Below, in pieces: positions 57,480 to 64,000 of a stretch of 64,000 nucleotides of DNA (the first letter of the stretch is position 1; each line of letters opens with the position of its first letter). Location: contig NZ_JALHLE010000005.1 in assembly GCF_022832385.1 (NCBI RefSeq), positions 186,001 to 250,000 on the forward strand, in the 5' to 3' direction. The notes under the pieces are model-generated. The model was not told the DNA's origin, did not search any database, and saw only the letters and a program-made list of their open reading frames with translations. The DNA is from Novosphingobium album (ex Hu et al. 2023) (lineage in GTDB: Bacteria > Pseudomonadota > Alphaproteobacteria > Sphingomonadales > Sphingomonadaceae). A program made the position numbers and the translations under genes.

Positions 57480-59036
57480 TTAGTCCTGCCAGACCAGCAC
57501 CGGCTTGCGGGCTGCCTGCGTTTCATCGAGGCGGCGGCGCGGCGCGAAGTGCGGAGCCGAATGCAGGCTCTGATCGCCTGCCTTTGCCCGCTCGGCCAGA
57601 GAGCGCAGCGAGGCGATGAAGCGGTCAAGGCCCGCTTTGCTCTCGGTCTCGGTCGGTTCGACCAGCATCGCGCCCTTCACCACCAGCGGGAAATAGACCG
57701 TCATCGGGTGGAAGCCCTCGTCGATCAGGCCCTTGGCGATGTCGAGAGTGGAGAAGCCCTCGGCGAGGCCGGCGTCGCTGAACAGCGCCTCGTGCATGCA
57801 CGGGCCGCTCTTGGCGAACGGTGCAGGCAACACGTCCTCGCAGGAACGCAGGACGTAGTTGGCGTTGAGCACCGCATCCTCGGCCACCTGACGCAAGCCA
57901 TCAGCGCCGTGGCTGAGGATGTAGGTCAGCGCACGGGTAAACATGCCCATCTGGCCATGGAAGGCGACCATGCGGCCGAACGCCTGCGCATGGCCCTCGC
58001 CCCTGTTCTCCTCCTCGACGAGGTGGATCGAGCCATCAGCACCGCGCGTGACGAAAGGCAGCGGCGCGAAAGGCGCCAGCGCCTCGGAGAGCACCACCGG
58101 CCCCGCACCCGGTCCGCCGCCGCCGTGCGGGGTGGAGAAGGTCTTGTGCAGGTTGATGTGCATGGCATCGACGCCGAGGTCGCCCGGACGCACCTTGCCG
58201 ACAATCGCGTTGAAATTCGCGCCGTCGCAGTAGACGTAGCCACCTGCCGCGTGGACGGCATCGCCAATCGCCTTCATCTCCGGCTCGAACAGACCGCAGG
58301 TATTGGGATTGGTGATCATCACACCAGCCACGTTAGGGCCTAGCTTCGCCTTGAGTGCCTCGACATCGACGCGGCCGTCAGGCGTCGCCGGGATCGACTC
58401 TACCTTGAACCCTGCGAACGCGGCCGTTGCCGGATTGGTGCCGTGGGCACTCTCGGGCACCAGCACGACATCGCGCTGCTCACCGCGCGCATCCAGCGCG
58501 GCACGGATACACAGCAGCCCGCACAGTTCGCCATGCGCGCCCGCCTTGGGGCTCATCGCCACCGAGGCCATGCCGGTCAGCGTGATCAGCCAGTCGGCAA
58601 GCTGCTCGATCACTTCCAGCGCGCCTTCGACGGTCGACTGCGGCTGCATCGGGTGCACGTCGGCGAAACCGGGCAGACGCGCCATCTTCTCGTTGAGGCG
58701 CGGGTTGTGCTTCATCGTGCAGGAGCCGAGCGGGAACGGCCCGAGGTCGATCGCATAGTTCTGACGCGAGAGGCGCGTGTAGTGCCGCACGGCTTCCGGC
58801 TCAGTCAGGCCGGGCAATGCCGGCGCGCCCTTGCGCAGGAACTTCGCAAGGCCCGCTGCCGGCGCCCGTTCCGGCGCATCGATATCGACGCCAGACTTGT
58901 CCGCAGAGCCGAGTTCGAAGATCAGCGCCTCTTCCAGCATCAGGCCATAGTCGCCGCTGGCGGTCTGCATGGCCGGTCCCCCTTCGCCGGTTTCGCCCAT
59001 GGTGGGCTTCCAGCCCGCTGCATTCACCGCGCTCAT
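57480..59036 (-). CDS. gcvPB: glycine dehydrogenase (decarboxylating) subunit 2
   Basis: A 518-residue PLP enzyme, the C-terminal half of the P-protein in split form. The PLP Lys is in [21 protein letters not shown], and LAWN-type [12 protein letters not shown] precedes it. It decarboxylates glycine together with subunit 1 and passes the aminomethyl group to the lipoyl arm of GcvH. Its ATG overlaps the gcvPA stop by ATGA. It is the last gene of gcvT-gcvH-gcvPA-gcvPB. Confidence 0.96.
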   Translation of the reverse strand: MSAVNAAGWKPTMGETGEGGPAMQTASGDYGLMLEEALIFELGSADKSGVDIDAPERAPAAGLAKFLRKGAPALPGLTEPEAVRHYTRLSRQNYAIDLGPFPLGSCTMKHNPRLNEKMARLPGFADVHPMQPQSTVEGALEVIEQLADWLITLTGMASVAMSPKAGAHGELCGLLCIRAALDARGEQRDVVLVPESAHGTNPATAAFAGFKVESIPATPDGRVDVEALKAKLGPNVAGVMITNPNTCGLFEPEMKAIGDAVHAAGGYVYCDGANFNAIVGKVRPGDLGVDAMHINLHKTFSTPHGGGGPGAGPVVLSEALAPFAPLPFVTRGADGSIHLVEEENRGEGHAQAFGRMVAFHGQMGMFTRALTYILSHGADGLRQVAEDAVLNANYVLRSCEDVLPAPFAKSGPCMHEALFSDAGLAEGFSTLDIAKGLIDEGFHPMTVYFPLVVKGAMLVEPTETESKAGLDRFIASLRSLAERAKAGDQSLHSAPHFAPRRRLDETQAARKPVLVWQD

Positions 59037-60403
59037 GCCGGCACTCCCACCAAAAGGGCTTCCAGTTCGGTTGCGAAGGTCTCGATGTCCTCGCTGGTCG
59101 TAGTCTCGGTCGCTGCGACCAGCAGGCCCTTGTGCAATCCGTCCGCGACCGGGAACAGGCGGCCGAGCGAAACGCCGCCCAGCACGCCGCGATCGGCCAG
59201 TTCGCGCACAACCTCGCGGGCATCGCGAGACAGGACGAGCGTCACCTCGTTGAAATAGACCTGGTTGAGCAATTCAACGCCTGGAATGCGCGTAAGCCGC
59301 TCGACCAAAGCCTGCGCCTTGGCGTGGTTCACGGCTGCCAGCTGCGCCAGTCCCTTACCGCCCAGCAAGGTCAGGTGGATGCTGAACGCCAGCGCGCAAA
59401 GACCTGAATTGGTGCAGATGTTGCTCGTCGCCTTCTCGCGGCGGATGTGCTGCTCGCGGGTCGACAGTGTGAGCACGAAGCCCCGCTTGCCCTCGGCATC
59501 GACCGTCTGCCCACAGAGGCGTCCCGGCATCTGGCGCACGAACTTCTCGCGGCAGCCGAACAGGCCGAGGTAAGGTCCGCCGAACTGCAGGCCGACGCCC
59601 AGCGACTGGCCCTCGCCCACAACGATATCTGCTCCCAGCGCGCCCGGTGCCTCGATCAGGCCGAGCGCCACCGGCTCTGTCACGACCGCGACCAGCAGCG
59701 CGCCGGTGGCATGGGCAGCCTCGGCAATCGCGGCTAGGTCCGGAATGCGGCCCAGCACGTCGGGGTACTGGACGACCACGCACGAGGTCTTGTCATCGAT
59801 CGCGCCAATCACCGCCGCATCGTCGGGCTCCGCCGTCAGGTCCGTGTCGAGCGAAACGATTTCGTCGCCGGTGAACCTCGCCATCGTGCGCACCACTTCA
59901 CCGTAATGCGGATGCAGCCCGCCCGAGAGCACCGCCTTGCCCTTCCGGGTAACACGCGCCGCCATCAGGATTGCTTCCCAGCACGCGGTCGAACCGTCGT
60001 ACATCGAGGCATTGGCGATGTCGGTGCCGAACAGCCGGGCGACCTGCGTCTGGAACTCGAACAGAACCTGCAGCGTGCCCTGCGCGATTTCCGGCTGGTA
60101 CGGTGTGTAAGCTGTCAGGAATTCGCCACGCTGGATCAGGTGGTCGACCGAAGCCGGCACATGATGGCGGTACGCCCCTGCCCCGAGGAAAAACGGCGCC
60201 GAACCGGCAGACAGGTTCTTGGCCGCCAGCCTGGTCATATGCCGTTCGACCGCCATTTCGCTGGCGTGCATCGGCAGGTCCGCGATCGGACCATTCAGAC
60301 GCGCGGCTTCGGGTACGTCGACGAACAGATCATCGACACTGGCGGCACCGATGACGCCGAGCATTTCGGCGCGTTCGGCGGGAGACAGGGGAAGGTAGCG
60401 CAA
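59033..60403 (-). CDS. gcvPA: glycine dehydrogenase (decarboxylating) subunit 1
   Basis: A 456-residue N-terminal half of the split P-protein. The start is a TTG at 60403 (read [15 protein letters not shown]), with SD GGAG 9 bases upstream; the canonical N-terminus MRYLPL supports this start. The substrate-binding region is [20 protein letters not shown]. It pairs with gcvPB, overlapping by 4 bases, and follows gcvH. Confidence 0.95.
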   Translation of the reverse strand: MRYLPLSPAERAEMLGVIGAASVDDLFVDVPEAARLNGPIADLPMHASEMAVERHMTRLAAKNLSAGSAPFFLGAGAYRHHVPASVDHLIQRGEFLTAYTPYQPEIAQGTLQVLFEFQTQVARLFGTDIANASMYDGSTACWEAILMAARVTRKGKAVLSGGLHPHYGEVVRTMARFTGDEIVSLDTDLTAEPDDAAVIGAIDDKTSCVVVQYPDVLGRIPDLAAIAEAAHATGALLVAVVTEPVALGLIEAPGALGADIVVGEGQSLGVGLQFGGPYLGLFGCREKFVRQMPGRLCGQTVDAEGKRGFVLTLSTREQHIRREKATSNICTNSGLCALAFSIHLTLLGGKGLAQLAAVNHAKAQALVERLTRIPGVELLNQVYFNEVTLVLSRDAREVVRELADRGVLGGVSLGRLFPVADGLHKGLLVAATETTTSEDIETFATELEALLVGVPA

Positions 60404-60423
60404 GCGGCGTTACTCCGTGAAGA

Positions 60424-60795
60424 TCAAAGGCTTTCGACGTAAGTCTTGTAAGCGGCCTCATCCATAAGGCTGCCCAGCTCGGAGGCGTCGGACAAGGTGA
60501 TGCGGAACAGCCAGCCGCCCACTTCGGCGTCGGTGTTCACGAGTTCCGGCTCATCGGCCAGCCCTTCGTTCACTTCGGTGATGGTGCCCGATGCCGGGGT
60601 GTAGATGTCCGAGGCAGCCTTCACGGAATCGACCACAGACACGGAATCGCCCTTGGAGACGGTGGCGCCGGTCGCGGGCAAATCGACGAAGGTGATGTCG
60701 CCCAGCTGGCCCTGCGCGTAGTCGGTGATGCCGACAGTGCCGAGGTCGCCTTCGACGTCGATCCACTCATGGTCTTCGGTAAAGTAGCGGGTCAT
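60424..60795 (-). CDS. gcvH: glycine cleavage system H protein
   Basis: A 123-residue lipoyl carrier. It starts MTRYFTEDHEWIDVEGDLG; the lipoylated Lys is K59 in SVVDSVKAASDIYTPASG. SD is GAGGAG. It shuttles the aminomethyl and dihydrolipoyl groups between P, T and L proteins. It lies between gcvT and gcvPA on the minus strand. Confidence 0.97.
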   Translation of the reverse strand: MTRYFTEDHEWIDVEGDLGTVGITDYAQGQLGDITFVDLPATGATVSKGDSVSVVDSVKAASDIYTPASGTITEVNEGLADEPELVNTDAEVGGWLFRITLSDASELGSLMDEAAYKTYVESL

Positions 60796-60807
60796 GGGTG
60801 CTGCTCC

Positions 60808-61947
60808 TCAGCGGTGATAGCGGTGGGGGACGAACGGCATCGGCACGACCTTCGCGGGAAGGCGCTTGCCGCGCATTTCGATTTCAAGCGCAGCGCCGTC
60901 GGCGGTATGGACCGCATCGACATAGGCCATGGCAATGGGCTGCTGCAGCGAGGGCGAGAAGCCGCCAGACGTGACCACACCAACCTGCTGATTGCCCTGC
61001 ATGACCACCGCGCCCTCGCGTGCAGCCATGCGGCCTTCGAGCGCAAGGCCAATGCGCTTCCGCGCTGTGCCTTCGGCAAAATCGCGCTGGAAACGCGCGG
61101 CGCCGGGGAAACCGCCCTCAACGCGGCGACGCTTATTCACGCCAAACGCCAGTCCGGCTTCCATCGCGCCCTGTTCGGGGGTCATGTCGTGGCCATAGAG
61201 CGGAAGGCCTGCTTCAAGGCGCAGGCTGTCGCGCGCGCCGAGGCCGATCGGCTTCACTTCGGGCTCACCACAAAGCAGTTCCGTGATCTCAGCGGCAGCC
61301 TCGCCGGGAATGGCGATCTCGAAACCATCCTCACCGGTATAACCCGAGCGGCTGATCCACGCATCGACACCGCCCAGCTTGAAGCTCGCGCCCTTCATGA
61401 AGGTCAGCGCAGAGAGCGGCGTATCGCCATCAACGTGGCGCTCCAGTGCGGCGAAGGCCTTGGGGCCCTGCAGAGCCAACAGCGCGTTTTCGTCGAGATG
61501 ATTGAGCGTAACCTCATCCGGCAAAAGTTCGCGCAGGGTGCCGATGTCGTCCCACTTGGTCGCACCGTTGACGACGAGGTAGAACCCGGTGCTCCAGCGC
61601 GTGACCATGAGGTCGTCGAGAACGGCGCCCTCTTCATCGAACAGCAGCGAATAGCGCACCGAGCCGGTCTTGAGCGTGGAAAGATCGATCGGCAGCGCAG
61701 CTTCCAGCGCAGGCTCCACGCCCTCGCCCGAAACGTAGATCTGGCCCATGTGGCTGACGTCGAACAGCCCGGCGCTCTCGCGCGTCCAGAGGTGCTCCGC
61801 CATGATCCCCTCGTACTGGACGGGCATCATGTAGCCGGCGAATTCGACCATGCGGCCGCCCTTCCCCCGATGCCAGGCATCGAGAGGCAGCAGCATCGGC
61901 GCGATTTCCTCGCCCTGATCGTCGTCGTTAACTGGATATTCGCTCAA
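60808..61947 (-). CDS. gcvT: glycine cleavage system aminomethyltransferase (T protein)
   Basis: A 379-residue folate-dependent enzyme; the start is uncertain. A TTG at 61947 (LSEYPVNDDDQG) has SD GGAG at good spacing and gives the usual short N-terminal extension. An ATG at 61896 (MLLPLDAW) with SD GAGGAA is the alternative, and GTG at 61974 is unlikely. The core is LPLDAWHRGKGGRMVEFAGY, VSHMGQI and a folate-binding EDGFEIAIPG region. It gives 5,10-methylene-THF. The gene is preceded by the tandem glycine riboswitch. Confidence 0.93.
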   Translation of the reverse strand: MSEYPVNDDDQGEEIAPMLLPLDAWHRGKGGRMVEFAGYMMPVQYEGIMAEHLWTRESAGLFDVSHMGQIYVSGEGVEPALEAALPIDLSTLKTGSVRYSLLFDEEGAVLDDLMVTRWSTGFYLVVNGATKWDDIGTLRELLPDEVTLNHLDENALLALQGPKAFAALERHVDGDTPLSALTFMKGASFKLGGVDAWISRSGYTGEDGFEIAIPGEAAAEITELLCGEPEVKPIGLGARDSLRLEAGLPLYGHDMTPEQGAMEAGLAFGVNKRRRVEGGFPGAARFQRDFAEGTARKRIGLALEGRMAAREGAVVMQGNQQVGVVTSGGFSPSLQQPIAMAYVDAVHTADGAALEIEMRGKRLPAKVVPMPFVPHRYHR

Positions 61948-61989
61948 GACATGACTCCGCGACAAACATGGCACACCATTCCGGTGCCC

Positions 61990-62196
61990 CCTCTGTCACG
62001 GAAACCTGAGAGCTTCCCTCACGTTGCCCCGGCGGGACAAATGAAGTTACACCGTCGGCGGCCACGGCATGGCCGTGACACTTTCCAGAGTTTCGCTATA
62101 GGCCCTGCGCGGTCCTTTTGCCTGAGAGATTCCGGGGCGGTTGCTCCTTCGGCGCCTCCCCGACCGGTTGCCCGAATCAGCGAGGTCTCTCCCGCG
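61990..62196 (-). promoter_or_regulatory. tandem glycine riboswitch upstream of gcvT
   Basis: On the minus strand, reading toward gcvT, the first aptamer begins GGGAGAGACC and holds GGCGCCGAAGGAGCAACC and ATCTCTCAGGCAAAAGGACC, the well-known conserved glycine aptamer segments. A second aptamer follows with GCCGACGGTGTAAC and AGCTCTCAGGTTTCCGTGACAG, close in form but less canonical. The two sit in tandem before the gcvT start, the usual cooperative on-switch for glycine-induced expression of gcvT-H-PA-PB. Boundaries are approximate. Confidence 0.9.
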
Positions 62197-62267
62197 CGTG
62201 CCAGCGATGGACAAGCCTTGATGGAGGCGCGCGAGCGAGTCAACGCTTCGCGTGCTGCAGTGCAGAA

Positions 62268-62951
62268 CTAATCCCCGGCCCGGCGAAGGACGCGCATCAT
62301 CGCATCGTGATCATGCACAAAACGCCCGCGCACCTTTTCCTGCGCCAGAGCCAGAATGACGCGAGCGAGCTTTCGGGCGGAAATCGAGCGGTACCGGCGG
62401 TACTTGCCATGCAGGACCGTCCAGTCCGCCAGTGGAGCCAGAATCTGTGCCGCAGCTTCCAACGGCCGGCGCTCATCGCGCGGCCCCCGCAGCAGACCGG
62501 GCTGCAGAATATCAAGTCGCCGGAAGTCCAGCCTGGACAGCGCCTGTTCCATCTCACCTTTCACGGAGAGGTAGAAGTTGCGGCTTGCCCGTTCTGCACC
62601 GACCGACGAGACGACAATCATATGCTCGATCCCGGCGGCCAGCGCAGCCTCTGCGCAGAATCGGACAAGATCATGGTCGATGGCACGGAATGCCTCCTGA
62701 CTGCCCGCCTTGTTGATCGTGGTACCCAGCGCGCAGACCATAACGTCCGCCCGGGCCGCCGCGATAAGTTCCGGCCAGTCAATCGGCTCGCCCACCAGCA
62801 TTTCCATGCGAGCGCCGGGCGGCATCGGCGCCTCGCGCCGGGCGACGGCGACAAGCCGCACATCCTCGCGCCCCACTGCCTCTGACATGAGCGCGTTGCC
62901 GACGAGCCCTGTGGCACCGACGAGGCAAATGCGTATCCCCCCGCTTGCCAT
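62268..62951 (-). CDS. NAD(P)-binding protein, SDR-extended/NmrA-like
   Basis: A 227-residue protein. The Rossmann motif is ICLVGATGLVGNALM near residue 8; ALGTTINKAGSQEAFRAID and VSSVGAERASRNFYL follow, a pattern of the HTATIP2/Tic62-like atypical SDR group, where YLSVKGE holds the Tyr-x3-Lys pair. It binds NAD(P) and may sense redox state or reduce a small substrate. No partner is adjacent; it is 14 bases downstream of dgt. Confidence 0.85.
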   Translation of the reverse strand: MASGGIRICLVGATGLVGNALMSEAVGREDVRLVAVARREAPMPPGARMEMLVGEPIDWPELIAAARADVMVCALGTTINKAGSQEAFRAIDHDLVRFCAEAALAAGIEHMIVVSSVGAERASRNFYLSVKGEMEQALSRLDFRRLDILQPGLLRGPRDERRPLEAAAQILAPLADWTVLHGKYRRYRSISARKLARVILALAQEKVRGRFVHDHDAMMRVLRRAGD

Positions 62952-62965
62952 GCTATTCCCCGGCC

Positions 62966-64000
62966 TCAGACATTGCTGAGCCCCTCGGGCGTCCTGCCAA
63001 AGATCATCTCATGACAGGAAATCGCGAAGCGGTCAGTCATCCCCGCGATGTAGTCCGCGATGTGGCGGCTGCGTTCGGGTTCCTGGCGGGGCAGCGTGTC
63101 GATCCAGCTTTCCTCCATTAGCACCGGTTCCTGCGAATAGGCGGAATAGAGTTCGGCCAGCACCGCCCGGGCGCGGCGCGCGGTTTCCAGCTGCTCTGGA
63201 TGGTAATAGAGCTTGTCGTACATGAAGCGCTTGAAGATGCGCTCCGCCTCGGCCATTTCGGGCGAGAAGGCGACTAGCGGACGGCCCGCCGCGCGAACCT
63301 CCTGCGCGCTGCCCACGCTCACGAGGTTCTCTTTCGTCTGCCCAAGCAGATCATTGACCATCACGCCGATCTGGCTGCGGATCAGTTCTGCCAGTTGCCG
63401 GTCGCGCGGGACGCCCGGATAGCGGCGTTCCACCTCTGCCCACTGGCTGGCTACGAAAGGATGCGCAAGGAGTTCGTCGAGATCGAGAAAGCCCGCCCGG
63501 AGACCATCGTCGATGTCGTGGTTGTCATAAGCGATATCGTCCGACAGCGCGGCGACCTGCGCTTCCAGCGAGGCATGGGTATGAAGCTCCAGCCCATAGG
63601 CCGCATCCAGCTCTGCCAGCGCCCAGTTGGGTTGAGCAACCGGCCCGTTGTGCTTGGCCAGTCCTTCGAGCGTTTCCCATGTGAGATTCAGTCCATCGTG
63701 CTCGCAATAGGGACTGTCGAGCCGCATCAGCGTACGCAGGCAGTGGGCGTTGTGATCGAATCCACCGGCCTTGTGCAACGCCGCGTCGAGCGCTTCTTCA
63801 CCCGCATGGCCGAAAGGCGGATGACCGATATCATGTGCCAGCGCGAGCGCTTCGGTCAGGTCTTCGTCGAGCCCCAGGATGCGAGCGATGACGCGCGCGA
63901 TCTGGGCAACTTCCAGACTGTGCGTCAGGCGCACGCGGTAATGATCGCCATCAGGAGCAACGAAGACCTGCGTCTTGTAGCGAAGGCGGCGGAACGCGAT
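62966..64000 (-). CDS. dgt: dGTP triphosphohydrolase-like dNTPase (partial, N-terminus outside window)
   Basis: The frame is open to the right edge, giving 344 visible residues; the start lies beyond the window. The visible N-terminal end reads IAFRRLRYKTQVFVAPDGDHYR, which matches the dNTPase core (STAFRRLKYKTQVF in relatives). HD-domain metal ligands are H of RLTHSLEVAQIAR, HD of ALAHDIGHPPFGHAG and a later Asp (DDIAYDNHDIDD). It cleaves dNTPs to nucleoside and tripolyphosphate, limiting the dNTP pool. The short form, without the extended N-terminus of E. coli Dgt, is typical of alphaproteobacteria. Confidence 0.9.
   Translation of the reverse strand: MAFRRLRYKTQVFVAPDGDHYRVRLTHSLEVAQIARVIARILGLDEDLTEALALAHDIGHPPFGHAGEEALDAALHKAGGFDHNAHCLRTLMRLDSPYCEHDGLNLTWETLEGLAKHNGPVAQPNWALAELDAAYGLELHTHASLEAQVAALSDDIAYDNHDIDDGLRAGFLDLDELLAHPFVASQWAEVERRYPGVPRDRQLAELIRSQIGVMVNDLLGQTKENLVSVGSAQEVRAAGRPLVAFSPEMAEAERIFKRFMYDKLYYHPEQLETARRARAVLAELYSAYSQEPVLMEESWIDTLPRQEPERSRHIADYIAGMTDRFAISCHEMIFGRTPEGLSNV

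Overview
The window is high-GC chromosomal DNA from an alphaproteobacterium, most likely a sphingomonad (Novosphingobium/Sphingobium-like). This is inferred from a class I lysyl-tRNA synthetase, a glycine decarboxylase split into two subunits, the plsX-fabH-ihfA-merR order, an F1-only atp operon (atpHAGDC), a CobT-type protein, RcnB-family and entericidin small proteins, and an SOS box of the GTTC-N7-GTTC type. There is no plasmid, phage or transposon signature and no rRNA, tRNA or CRISPR array that I can recognise. Genes are close packed, with many 4-bp ATGA/GTGA overlaps. The window cuts a nitronate monooxygenase gene at the left edge and a dgt-type dNTPase gene at the right edge.

Region by region. 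1-4.6 kb: partial flavin monooxygenase, a lipoprotein with a methyltransferase fold, prfB, an exported peroxiredoxin, a free-standing lipoyl-domain protein and a class A acid phosphatase lipoprotein. 4.7-10.5 kb: a LuxC/LuxE-like fatty-acyl reductase pair, a divergent TetR regulator with a palindromic operator, an SDR and a CitE/HpcH-like lyase; the gap before the last gene holds a folded RNA-like element. 10.6-14.8 kb: an exported M28 peptidase downstream of an exported CHAT-domain protein. 14.9-24.2 kb: ettA, a methyltransferase, an Arg/Asp-rich RcnB protein, cytochrome b561, a prolyl-hydroxylase-like oxygenase, DUF1003, lysK, an MscS channel and a PadR-DUF2218 pair. 24.3-31.9 kb: dinG-type helicase, sixA-like phosphatase, merR-ihfA, fabH-plsX-rpmF, MAPEG and MBL proteins. 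32-33.3 kb: an S24 repressor divergent from two small unknown genes, with an SOS box between them. 33.3-46.4 kb: acetolactate-synthase-like enzyme, cysS-RES-dehydrogenase operon, a DMT exporter, nitroreductase, cobT, transaldolase, priA, ada and DUF1203. 46.6-51.4 kb: F1 ATP synthase operon. 51.4-57.4 kb: HNH nuclease, a solitary CpaF ATPase, YceI, DMT transporter, two entericidins, a BASS transporter and a membrane protein. 57.5-62.2 kb: the glycine cleavage operon gcvT-gcvH-gcvPA-gcvPB behind a tandem glycine riboswitch. 62.3-64 kb: an NAD(P)-binding protein and dgt.

Most of this is core housekeeping. The parts that stand out are: cysS, which carries an in-frame, AT-rich insertion of about 75-80 codons in its catalytic domain; the SOS-box-controlled S24/small-gene unit; the RES-family protein lacking expected catalytic residues and an antitoxin; the folded element at about 9235-9327; a methyltransferase-fold lipoprotein; and EcfG-like general-stress promoters in front of mscS and the entericidins. 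All function calls come from reading the sequence against remembered family features; no database search was run.
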